NCBI RefSeq assembly: GCF_022669055.1
Contig: NZ_JAJMLW010000001.1
Coordinates: forward strand, 620,001 to 684,000
Direction of reading: 5' to 3'
Origin: Adlercreutzia faecimuris
Lineage (GTDB): Bacteria; Actinomycetota; Coriobacteriia; Coriobacteriales; Eggerthellaceae
DNA length: 64,000 nucleotides
Below the pieces are notes generated by a model, which saw only the letters and a program-made list of their open reading frames with translations, searched no databases and had not been told where the DNA came from. The position numbers and the translations under genes are program-made. This document shows, in pieces, positions 17,627 through 24,692 of the stretch. Every line of letters begins with the position of its first letter. Position 1 is the stretch's first letter.

Positions 17627-18412
17627 ATGCTCACTGGCTCGCAGATCACCGACTACCTCGCGCGCATCGGCGTCGAGGGGCGTCCCGCGCCGACGGCCGC
17701 CAACCTGGCGATGCTGATGGAGCGCCACCTCACGAGCGTCCCCTTCGAGACGGTGGGGCTCTGCCGTGCCGGGCGCGCGCCCGACCTGCGCCTCTCCGCG
17801 CTCTTCGACAAGATGGTGCGCCGGCGCCGCGGCGGCTACTGCTTCGAGCTCAACAAGCTCTTCGAGGCGCTGCTCATGGCGCTCGGTTACGATGCGCGCC
17901 CGTGCCTCAGCCGTTCGGCCGACGTGCCCGGCCAGCGCGACCCGATCAACCACCGGGGGCTGTTGGTGGCGCTGGACGGCGACCTGCTCCTGGCCGACGT
18001 CGGCTATGGCGGCCCTGCGCCGGCCGCCCCGCTGCGCCTGGCGCCCGTGGGCCCGCAGCTCGCGGCGGGCGCGTGGTTCGAGGCCGTACCGCTCGACGCG
18101 TGCTGGTGGCGCGTCGACCGCTTCCGCCCGGACGCCGCGGGGGAGGAGCCCGGCGAGCGCCTGGGGGTGCTGGAGCTGTGCGTCGCGCGCGTGGAGGACG
18201 CCGACTTCGAGGCGCTTAGCCTGGCGTGCTCGCAGCCGGGGACGGAGTTCCGCGACCAGGAGATGGCGAACCTGCGCACCGCGTCGGGCCACGTGTCCCT
18301 CACGGGCGACCGCCTCGTCATCCGCGAGGGCGCGACGCGTCGCCAGCTCGATCTGGCCGATGCCGATCGCGCCGCCGCCCTGCGCGACTTCTTCGGCCTC
18401 GTCTACGACTAG
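17627..18412 (+). CDS. nat: Arylamine N-acetyltransferase
   Basis: A 261-residue enzyme that transfers acetyl groups from acetyl-CoA to arylamines, arylhydrazines or related aromatic amines in the cytosol. The catalytic Cys is in RRGGYCFELN (about residue 71). The His is in INHRGLLV and the Asp in ADVGYGG, completing the Cys-His-Asp triad. Length and the C-terminal domain fit the family. The ATG at 17627 follows CGAAAGG; the frame is open upstream but without a ribosome site. The gene is monocistronic and convergent with the small gene at 18577, with a shared terminator between. Gut bacterial NATs can acetylate drugs such as 5-aminosalicylate; substrate range here is unknown. Confidence 0.93.
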   Translation: MLTGSQITDYLARIGVEGRPAPTAANLAMLMERHLTSVPFETVGLCRAGRAPDLRLSALFDKMVRRRRGGYCFELNKLFEALLMALGYDARPCLSRSADVPGQRDPINHRGLLVALDGDLLLADVGYGGPAPAAPLRLAPVGPQLAAGAWFEAVPLDACWWRVDRFRPDAAGEEPGERLGVLELCVARVEDADFEALSLACSQPGTEFRDQEMANLRTASGHVSLTGDRLVIREGATRRQLDLADADRAAALRDFFGLVYD

Positions 18413-18516
18413 GGCCAGAAGCGGCTGCGGCGCGCTGGCGGCGCTTGGCGCGGGTGTCGGGCGAGGTGCCTGGCATCCGCGCCGTACGTCCCGTCGCAGC
18501 CAGCATCAGGGCGCCA

Positions 18517-18563
18517 GACGCGAGGGGCCCGGCGGACGATAGCCGCGCCGGGCCCCTCGCGTC
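18517..18563. terminator. Bidirectional hairpin between convergent genes
   Basis: A perfect 18-bp stem (18517-18534 with 18546-18563) and an 11-base loop lie between the convergent nat gene and the small leftward gene. No T tract is visible on either strand, but the position is that of a shared terminator. Confidence 0.7.
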
Positions 18564-18576
18564 GTGCCGCTCGTGC

Positions 18577-18732
18577 CTAGTGCATCTCGGAGGCGGTGCG
18601 GTCGAACTCACCGACGCGCACCTCGCCGCCCTCGCCCTCAACGGCCTTCTGCGCCGCCGCGGCGGCCTTCTCGTCGGCGGCGGCCATCTCGGCGTCGATA
18701 CGCTCCTGAGCCTTCTTCGCTGCTTCGTCCAT
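18577..18732 (-). CDS. Small Ala/Glu-rich helical protein
   Basis: Encodes 51 residues starting MDEAAKKAQERIDAEMAAAD and ending FDRTASEMH. It is preceded on the minus strand by an AGGAAG ribosome site, which decides the start; a longer frame to 18927 has no such signal. The product is a single charged amphipathic helix, perhaps coiled coil, with no Cys, signal or membrane segment. No family is recognised. It is flanked by strong structures on the 3' side and AT-rich DNA on the 5' side. Confidence 0.6.
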   Translation of the reverse strand: MDEAAKKAQERIDAEMAAADEKAAAAAQKAVEGEGGEVRVGEFDRTASEMH

Positions 18733-18974
18733 GATCCTGTATCTTCCTGTGCCTGCGCCGGGTGGCGCGTGGGATGTTCCGTGGCGGCCGGGCCCTGGCC
18801 GCGCAACCCATTCTAGGGTGGGATCCGCATGCGAAGAGGGTGCTACCGCGGTTGTTCCCCAGGGGCACCCGCCGGGTGAATCATCTGTAACATACGAGGT
18901 CAGAGCCTCTTTTTGAGACACTATCATGGCGATTCGCCTTCAGCGGCACGCCGGGCTTCTTCATTTTGAGAAAG

Positions 18975-19020
18975 ACGCCTTGCTGTCCTGCATTCATCCC
19001 ACGCAGGCGTTTTTCTTTCT
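18975..19020 (+). terminator. Terminator-like hairpin upstream of the polymerase gene
   Basis: ACGCCTTGC (18975-18983) pairs with GCAGGCGT (19003-19010) with one bulge, followed by TTTTTCTTTCTT. No gene on the plus strand immediately precedes it, so it may insulate the SOS promoter from read-through. The stretch 18733-19083 otherwise holds TTGAGAC-type motifs at 18913 and 18962 and the LexA box. Confidence 0.6.
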
Positions 19021-19027
19021 TATTCAC

Positions 19028-19039
19028 GAACTTATGTTC
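19028..19039. promoter_or_regulatory. LexA (SOS) box
   Basis: GAAC-TTAT-GTTC, a perfect match to the Gram-positive GAAC-N4-GTTC operator, lies 32 bases before the -10 element and 56 bases before the polymerase start. A second, imperfect box (GAAC-ATAT-GTGT, 19097-19108) overlaps the first codons. Confidence 0.85.
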
Positions 19040-19070
19040 TTATGCGATGCCTTTCCATCCCATGCCGTGG

Positions 19071-19076
19071 TATAGT
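19071..19076 (+). promoter_or_regulatory. -10 element of a leaderless promoter
   Basis: TATAGT lies seven bases before the ATG at 19084, so transcription should start at or next to the start codon. No ribosome-binding site is present. The same spacing is seen at 23749. Confidence 0.6.
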
Positions 19077-19083
19077 AGCCCAC

Positions 19084-20448
19084 ATGACGAAGCAACGAAC
19101 ATATGTGTGCATCGATCTGAAGAGCTTCTACGCCTCGGTGGAGTGCGTCGACCGTGGGCTCGACCCCCTGACCGAGAACCTGGTGGTGGCCGACCCGGAG
19201 CGCTCGGGCACCACCATCTGCCTGGCCATCACGCCGGCGATGAAGGCGCTCGGCATCCCCAACCGCTGTCGCCTCCACGAGATCCCGCCGGGAGTCAAGT
19301 ACGAGGTGGCCGTGCCGCGCATGCGCACCTATATGAAGGTGTCGGCTGACATCTACGGCATCTACCTGCGTTACGTGTCGCCCGATGACGTGCACGTCTA
19401 CTCCATCGACGAGTGCTTCATCGACGCCACGCCCTATCTGACGCTCTACCATATGACCGCGCGCGAGTTCGCCGTCACGCTGATGGAGGCCGTGCGCGCC
19501 GAGACGGGTATCCTCGCCACCGCCGGCATCGGCACCAACCTGTTCCTCGCCAAGGTGGCGCTCGACGTGACGGCCAAGCACGCCGACGACTTCATCGGCT
19601 TTCTGGATGAGGACGAGTTCCGCCGCCTCATCTGGCGCCATCGCCCCATCACCGACATCTGGAACATCGGCCCCGGCATCGCCCGGCGCCTGGCCAAGTA
19701 CCGCGTGTTCGATCTCAAGGGCGTCACCGAGATGGATCCCGACGTGCTCTACAAGGAGTTCGGCGTCAACGCCGAGTACCTCATCGACCACGCCTGGGGC
19801 CTCGAGCCGTGCACCATCGCCGAGATCAAGGCCTACCGCCCCGAGAGCGCCTCGATCATGAACGGGCAGATCCTCCCCGGCGCCTACTCCTATGACGAAG
19901 CGCGCATCGTCCTGCGCGAGATGGTGGATGCCTCGGTGCTCGACCTGGTGGAGAAGCGCCTGGTCACCAACCACATCTCGCTCATGGTGGGCTACGGGTC
20001 GGCGCCTCGCGGCAAGGGAGGGGCGCCCGACGTGCCCGGCGAGCCCGGCGCTGCGGGCGCGGTCGAGGTATTCGTCGGCGAGCACGGCGCGCGTCCGGTC
20101 GGCGGCCGCTGGGGCGCCGCCGCCCACGCCACCCGCAAGATTCCCGAGCGCACCAGCTCGCTGCGCAAGCTCCAGGGCTACGTGGACGCGCTCTACGAGG
20201 AGATCGTCGATCCCTCCAAGGCCATCCGCCGCATCAGCCTGGGTTTCGGCAACCTCGTGGACGAGGACATGGCCACCTACGACCTGCTTACCGATTGGGA
20301 GGCCGAGGGCCGCGAGCGCCGCATGCAGGAGGCCGTCCTGGCCGTGAAGCAGAAGTTCGGCAAGAACGCCCTCCTCAAGGGCACCAGCTTCCAGGAAAAG
20401 GCCACCGCCCGAGAGCGAAACACCATGGTAGGAGGCCACCGTGCCTAA
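19084..20448 (+). CDS. Y-family DNA polymerase (UvrX/DinB-type translesion polymerase)
   Basis: A 454-residue error-prone polymerase that copies past DNA lesions. Catalytic motifs are present: CIDLKSFYASVEC near residue 9 and YSIDECFIDA near residue 105, followed by the thumb helix-hairpin-helix (WNIGPGIARRLAKY). The little-finger region follows, with an Ala/Gly insertion near 310-345. The upstream LexA box shows SOS control. The start at 19084 fits a leaderless transcript; an in-frame ATG at 19042 lies between the LexA box and the -10 and is unlikely. Its end overlaps the YolD-like gene by 8 bases, the usual partner arrangement in Gram-positive bacteria. Confidence 0.93.
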   Translation: MTKQRTYVCIDLKSFYASVECVDRGLDPLTENLVVADPERSGTTICLAITPAMKALGIPNRCRLHEIPPGVKYEVAVPRMRTYMKVSADIYGIYLRYVSPDDVHVYSIDECFIDATPYLTLYHMTAREFAVTLMEAVRAETGILATAGIGTNLFLAKVALDVTAKHADDFIGFLDEDEFRRLIWRHRPITDIWNIGPGIARRLAKYRVFDLKGVTEMDPDVLYKEFGVNAEYLIDHAWGLEPCTIAEIKAYRPESASIMNGQILPGAYSYDEARIVLREMVDASVLDLVEKRLVTNHISLMVGYGSAPRGKGGAPDVPGEPGAAGAVEVFVGEHGARPVGGRWGAAAHATRKIPERTSSLRKLQGYVDALYEEIVDPSKAIRRISLGFGNLVDEDMATYDLLTDWEAEGRERRMQEAVLAVKQKFGKNALLKGTSFQEKATARERNTMVGGHRA

Positions 20449-21160
20449 CGCTCCCATTCCGCCAGCCCGCGCTACCGCCCCGGTTGTCGCATCCGCCGCG
20501 TCCGCGCGACCCGCCGCGCCTGCGGCCGACGCCCATGCCCCGCGCTCCGCCGTGCCAGTCTGCTCCGCGCCCTCATGCGCTGGCGCGGGCGCGACTGATG
20601 CTCTTTCCGCGACGGGTGCGATTGGCGCCTCTATTCCGCACGCCGCCGCGGTTGTCCCCACTGATGCGGCTGGGGTTTGCGCGTCCACTCCCATGCCTGC
20701 GCGTGCCAACGCGCCTGCCGGCGTCGGCATGCCCGATGCCCCCGTCTTACGTCCAGTCGCTGTTGTCCCCACCGATGCGGGTGCGGATGAGTTTGAGGCG
20801 GGGGAGTGGGGATTCCCCGATGAGGACGTCGCGGCGCCGCGGGTTCTCGGCCGGCCGCACCCCGACCGTGCGCGCCAGTTCGTCCCCTTCGCGGCGCTGC
20901 GGGGCTACTACGACCTCGTGCACGAGCGAGAGCGCATCCCCGCGCCCCGCCGCGAGCTCTCCGAGGACGAGGCCCGCGAGCTCAACGCCGTCCTCGCCCA
21001 AGCGGATCGCGGTTCCCTGGTGAGCGTCACCTATTACGACGGCGAGGCCTACGTCACCTGCGAGGGTCGCGTCAGCCAGAAGGACGAGATCTACCACGAC
21101 CTCTGGGTCATCCGAACCCGCATCCCCTTCGCCGCCATCTCCGCCCTCCGCTTCCTCTAG
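20441..21160 (+). CDS. YolD-like protein with disordered N-terminus
   Basis: A 239-residue protein. The C-terminal ~100 residues form a YolD-like domain (RARQFVPFAALRGYYDLVHE, then RRELSEDEARELN). The first ~120 residues are an Ala/Pro/Val-rich disordered extension not typical of the family. It overlaps the Y-family polymerase gene by 8 bases, so both are SOS-induced together. YolD-like proteins accompany UvrX-type polymerases and are thought to modulate them. Confidence 0.88.
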   Translation: MPNAPIPPARATAPVVASAASARPAAPAADAHAPRSAVPVCSAPSCAGAGATDALSATGAIGASIPHAAAVVPTDAAGVCASTPMPARANAPAGVGMPDAPVLRPVAVVPTDAGADEFEAGEWGFPDEDVAAPRVLGRPHPDRARQFVPFAALRGYYDLVHERERIPAPRRELSEDEARELNAVLAQADRGSLVSVTYYDGEAYVTCEGRVSQKDEIYHDLWVIRTRIPFAAISALRFL

Positions 21161-21360
21161 CCTGCCCGCCTACGCCTCGCCCGGCCCCCCGCCTCGTCGC
21201 GCGCTTCTGCCGTGCATCTCGCCCGGCGCACACGTCGCCGTGCGCACACCTCGCCCGGCGCACACCTCGCCGTGCGCTTCGCTTGATGCCCTTTTTGCTT
21301 TATCTCTCATTTGCTTTTGGCCCATCGTGCCCTCTTTCGGCTATCGCACGGGCGCAAAAA

Positions 21361-21376
21361 TGTTTCACGTGAAACA
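21361..21376. other. parS site 1
   Basis: TGTTTCACGTGAAACA, an exact match to the ParB/Spo0J consensus TGTTNCACGTGAAACA, extended to a 20-bp perfect palindrome by flanking AA/TT. It is the first of three in a 505-base non-coding gap (21161-21665). The left part of the gap is short repeats of CGCACACCTCGCC type and holds no gene. Confidence 0.93.
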
Positions 21377-21435
21377 TTCGTTCCCTCGTTTCCATTCCCC
21401 TCGCCCCCCCCCCTCCATTTCTGCCGAATGCTGGA

Positions 21436-21451
21436 TGTTTCACGTGAAACG
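21436..21451. other. parS site 2
   Basis: TGTTTCACGTGAAACG differs from the consensus only at the last base. It begins 75 bases after the start of site 1. Confidence 0.88.
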
Positions 21452-21579
21452 TTTCGGCTCCATCTGTGTCCGCACCCCGCACCCCTTCTCCTTGTTCGCC
21501 GCGCATTCTGGTTCCGATGTTGTGCGGGGCTGCCGTGCGGGGCGGGTGCTGGCGGAGTTGGAGCGAAGCGGCGCGAAAA

Positions 21580-21595
21580 TGTTTCACGTGAAACA
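21580..21595. other. parS site 3
   Basis: TGTTTCACGTGAAACA, an exact consensus match with the same extended 20-bp palindrome as site 1, 144 bases after site 2. Three sites in 235 bases indicate a chromosome partition centre. Confidence 0.93.
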
Positions 21596-21616
21596 TTTGT
21601 TTGGATGATTTCCCAC

Positions 21617-21652
21617 TTGCAGTCATATACTATGTAATATATAGTATATGAC
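21617..21652 (+). promoter_or_regulatory. PadR-type promoter with overlapping operator
   Basis: -35 TTGCAG (21617-21622), a 17-base spacer and -10 TATAGT (21640-21645). A perfect inverted repeat, GTCATATACTAT (21622-21633) and ATAGTATATGAC (21641-21652), covers the spacer and -10, so a bound repressor would block RNA polymerase. Autorepression by the following PadR protein is the natural reading. Confidence 0.82.
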
Positions 21653-21665
21653 GAAGGGAGGTATT

Positions 21666-22238
21666 ATGGATGCTCAGATGAAGCGGGGGTTCCTTGAGGC
21701 GTGTGTGTTGGCGACGCTGCGGCGGCGCGAGTCGTACGGCTATCAGATCATCAAGGACGTGCCCGCTAGCCTGGGGCTGACCGAGTCGTCGCTGTATCCG
21801 CTGCTCAAGCGGCTGGAGGGCAACGGGATGGTCGCCGAGCGCTCGGCCGAGCACAACGGACGCCTCCGCAAGTACTACCGCATCACCGCGGCGGGGCAGG
21901 ACAGGCTGCGCGCCTTCCTGGCCGAGCAGGACGAGGTGCGCGGCCTCTACCGCTACGTCGAGGAGTCGATACTCGCGCCGGAGCCGGCGTGCGACGAAGC
22001 GACGGACGCGGCAGGTGCCCGCACGGCAGCAGCGCCCGCATTGGAGACGGCGGGCGACGGCGGATCGAAGGCGCCTTCCGCCTTGGCGGCATGCGGTGGA
22101 TCGGAGGAGCTCGCGCCGCCGTCGGCTTCCGCACCAGCGAGGGCGTCCCGCGGAGCCGGCCCCTCGGGCGCGTCGGCGCGCCAGAGCGCGGCGGGAACAG
22201 CCCGATCGGGCGCCATGCTGCGCCCGCAGGGCGCCTAG
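21666..22238 (+). CDS. PadR-family transcriptional repressor
   Basis: A 190-residue regulator. Residues 1-95 are the PadR winged helix (FLEACVLATLRRRESYGYQI, then SSLYPLLKRLEGNGMV and RKYYRITAAGQDRL). The remaining ~90 residues are Ala/Ser/Pro-rich and look disordered. The ATG at 21666 follows GGGAGG. It is probably autoregulated through the palindrome at 21622-21652. Next on the same strand are a HAAS/DUF1700 membrane protein and a small membrane protein, the classic PadR-associated set for cell-envelope stress or antibiotic response. The ligand is unknown. Confidence 0.9.
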   Translation: MDAQMKRGFLEACVLATLRRRESYGYQIIKDVPASLGLTESSLYPLLKRLEGNGMVAERSAEHNGRLRKYYRITAAGQDRLRAFLAEQDEVRGLYRYVEESILAPEPACDEATDAAGARTAAAPALETAGDGGSKAPSALAACGGSEELAPPSASAPARASRGAGPSGASARQSAAGTARSGAMLRPQGA

Positions 22239-22409
22239 GAGCGCGAGCGACGGGGTCGCACGCCGTCATCGCTTGCGAGCCATCGCGCTCACGCATGGCG
22301 GGTTCCCCGGCGCGGACGCCAACGTAGCAGTGACGCTGACTGCGCGGATGCCGGCGCGGCATCCCGGCGCCATGAAGCGTGAAAGATTTGACGGACGAGG
22401 AGGTATCTC

Positions 22410-23033
22410 GTGGATAAGCAGGAGTTTCTCGATCGGCTGGGCACGCTGCTCGCGTGCCTGCCGGCGGCGCGCGTGGCCGAGTGGCGCGCGTTCTACGCCG
22501 AGGCCATCGACGATCGCATGGAGGAGGGCATGACCGAGGAGCAGGCCGTCGCGGCGCTCGGGTCGCCTGGTGCCGTGGCCGATGCCGTCCTCGACGAGAT
22601 GCCGCCGGTGCCCCGCGCGATGGCGAAGACGCGCCGGCACAGCCGCGTGCTGCTCTGGGTGGCGCTCATCCTGGGCTCGCCCGTGTGGCTGACGCTGCTG
22701 CTGGCCTTCGCCGCGGTGGCGCTGGCGGGCTACCTGTGCATCTGGCTGCTCGCCGCGACGCTGTGGCTGATCGCGGGCGCGGGCGTGCTGGCCTGTCCGA
22801 TCGCCCTGGTCATCGCGCTGGCGGGAGCCCTGACCGGCAACATCCCCTTCGCGCTTGCCTACGCGGGGGAGGGCCTGCTGGCGGCTGCCCTCGGGCTCGC
22901 GTGCCTGAGCGCGGCGCTCGCGTCCAGCCGTCGCCTGGCGAGCCTCTCGCGGGCGTGGGCGCGCAAGGCGCTCTCGCCCTTCCGCCGCGAGCGGCCGGCG
23001 GCCCCCGAGGTCATGGCCGTGGCCGTGGCGTGA
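22410..23033 (+). CDS. HAAS-domain (DUF1700-like) membrane protein
   Basis: A 207-residue protein. The N-terminal ~65 residues form the HAAS helical module (start MDKQEFLDRLGTLLACLPAA, with MTEEQAVAALGSPGAVADAV) typical of PadR-linked proteins. It is followed by four or so hydrophobic segments (about 80-175) and a basic tail. It lies 171 bases after the padR gene. HAAS proteins are thought to transmit or control PadR responses at the membrane; the exact function is not known. Confidence 0.85.
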   Translation: MDKQEFLDRLGTLLACLPAARVAEWRAFYAEAIDDRMEEGMTEEQAVAALGSPGAVADAVLDEMPPVPRAMAKTRRHSRVLLWVALILGSPVWLTLLLAFAAVALAGYLCIWLLAATLWLIAGAGVLACPIALVIALAGALTGNIPFALAYAGEGLLAAALGLACLSAALASSRRLASLSRAWARKALSPFRRERPAAPEVMAVAVA

Positions 23034-23251
23034 GGGCGCCCGCTGCGCGCCGAGCGGCGCATGGCGGGCGGCGCGTCGCTCCCGGGGCGCCGGGGGCCGG
23101 CGGCTCCCGGGCTATGGCTGCGGCGTGGCCGCAGCGCGGGAGGCGCCCTGAGCGCGTCGATTGATGGGTTGCGCTCGGAGTGCGTGGTTGATTCGGTTTG
23201 GCGATGTGATGCGACGCGTCCCGTGGTAAGCGGGCGCTTAAGGAGGAGAAG

Positions 23252-23545
23252 ATGGAGAAGGCGCAGAAGATGATGGGCCACGTGGCCGCCATCTTGGCGG
23301 CGCTGGGGATTACGCTGATGGCGGCTGGGTTCGCGCTGTCGGGGCTCGATTGGCGCGTGTTCTCGGCGTCCGTCGACCGCGGTGCGGTCACGCTCGGCGG
23401 CGTGGAGGTGGAGGATCCGGAAGACGTGCCCCTGCTGGGGCTGCTGGCGACGATGGGGAAGGTGGAGGTCAACGTCCCCGCTGCGCCCGAAGCACCCGTC
23501 GCACCCGCCGCGCCAGTCGCGCCCGAGGCACCCGCCGCGCTCTAG
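23252..23545 (+). CDS. Small membrane protein, N-terminal remnant of a DUF4097-like protein
   Basis: A 97-residue protein with an AAGGAGGAG ribosome site. One transmembrane segment (about 10-30) is followed by LDWRVFSASVDRGAVTLGGVE, which resembles the start of DUF4097 adhesin-like proteins found with PadR/HAAS pairs. The body of that domain is absent. The protein ends in an Ala/Pro/Val repeat tail. After the stop, a second run of the same coding-like repeat ends in an almost identical CTAGACGACCGC (23544 and 23624), suggesting repeat expansion and truncation. Confidence 0.6.
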   Translation: MEKAQKMMGHVAAILAALGITLMAAGFALSGLDWRVFSASVDRGAVTLGGVEVEDPEDVPLLGLLATMGKVEVNVPAAPEAPVAPAAPVAPEAPAAL

Positions 23546-23748
23546 ACGACCGCAGCGTCCGCTGCGCCAGTCGCGCCCGCCGCGCCCGCGGCACCTGTCG
23601 CGCCCACGGCGTCCGTCGCGTCCTAGACGACCGCGCTTGCCGAGGCTCGCGGTTAGGGCTACGTCGGGGAGGCGCCGAGAGGGATGCCGCGAGCGCGGGT
23701 TCGCGGTAAGGAGGTCGTGGATATCCTGTGCGTGGCAGCGGGCTATGC

Positions 23749-23754
23749 TATAGT
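23749..23754 (+). promoter_or_regulatory. -10 element of a leaderless promoter
   Basis: TATAGT lies seven bases before the ATG at 23762, the same geometry as at 19071. No ribosome-binding site precedes the start codon. Confidence 0.55.
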
Positions 23755-23761
23755 GTGAACC

Positions 23762-24253
23762 ATGGTTAACAATACTGACACTTCCCGAGATTCCTCCTCT
23801 GCCGGCGGCGAGCACGCCCCCGGCGCCGCCTGCCGCGCGTCGTCGGGCGCCCCGGCTATCGCCTCCTGTGCGTCCGTCCCGACCTCGGGCGCTCGCCGCG
23901 CATCCGCATCTGCCGATTCCGAGGCCGTCGCCCGGCGCCGTGAGCGCGAGAAGCGCACCATATCGCAGATGGTGGCCATCTACTGCGCCGGCAGCCACGA
24001 TGCCGCTGTGCGCACCGAGCGCGCCTACTGCGGCGAGCCGGTGTGCCCGGAATGCAAGGCCGTGGACGACTACGCCATCTTGCGCACCGACCGCTGCCGC
24101 CAGATGCACACGAAGACCTCCTGCGAGCAGTGCCCCTACCACTGCTATCGCCCCCAAGAACGCGAGCAGATCCGCCAGGTCATGCGCTACGCCGGTCCGC
24201 GCATGATGACCAAGCACCCCATCGCCGCCATCCGCCACCTGCTGGGCAGGTAG
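23762..24253 (+). CDS. Nitrous-oxide-stimulated promoter (NOSP) family protein
   Basis: A 163-residue protein. After a ~65-residue Ala/Ser-rich N-terminus comes the conserved Cys-rich domain: KRTISQMVAIYCAGSH, GEPVCPECKAVDDYA, then CRQMHTKTSCEQCPYHCY and QVMRYAGPRMMTKHPI. Cysteine spacing suggests a small metal-binding fold. Despite the family name, no function is established. It appears to be expressed from a leaderless promoter and is monocistronic. Confidence 0.8.
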   Translation: MVNNTDTSRDSSSAGGEHAPGAACRASSGAPAIASCASVPTSGARRASASADSEAVARRREREKRTISQMVAIYCAGSHDAAVRTERAYCGEPVCPECKAVDDYAILRTDRCRQMHTKTSCEQCPYHCYRPQEREQIRQVMRYAGPRMMTKHPIAAIRHLLGR

Positions 24254-24291
24254 CGCCGGCCACGTGCCTGCCCGCTGGGGCCTCCCGCTGC

Positions 24292-24517
24292 GCCTTGGAC
24301 ACTTTTCCATCGCGCGGTGGCAAAAGAAGGAGGTTTGGCATACTGGCGGCTGCCGGGTACGCCGCATTTTCTCGTGTTGACCACGACGAGGGTGTTGTTT
24401 GCCCAGGTCGCGGCTTGGTGAGGATCGGGGCATTCTTGCAGCGCAAGGACGAGGCGGCCTTCTTTGTATGCCAAACCTCGATAGATTGCCAGCACGCGGT
24501 GGAAAAGTGTCCAAGGC
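24292..24517. repeat. MITE-like element with nested inverted repeats (family D)
   Basis: A 226-base element bounded by perfect 18-bp inverted repeats, GCCTTGGACACTTTTCCA (24292-24309) and its complement (24500-24517). A second perfect pair lies inside: GAGGTTTGGCATAC (24330-24343) with its complement (24466-24479). No gene is inside. It fills most of the 439-base gap between 24253 and 24693. No second copy was seen in this window. It could be a non-autonomous mobile element or a large structured RNA. Confidence 0.7.
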
Positions 24518-24692
24518 CACCTGTTGGGGAGGTGGCGCTCGTCCGGCTTCGGTGCGCGGCGCCTTCTTGCCGGGTGGGCAACGCTTGGCCTGGGTTTTCG
24601 TGCCGTGAGCGCGGCGCGGGACGGCGGGCGCGGCGTGTTGTGGTATACCCGCAGGGTCATCTTTTGCCCTCGAGATCCCCGAAGGAAGCGCC

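Noticed and set aside
24260-24690. Small proteins in the gap after the NOSP gene
   Set aside because: Open frames there cross the inverted-repeat element, lack ribosome sites and have no family resemblance.
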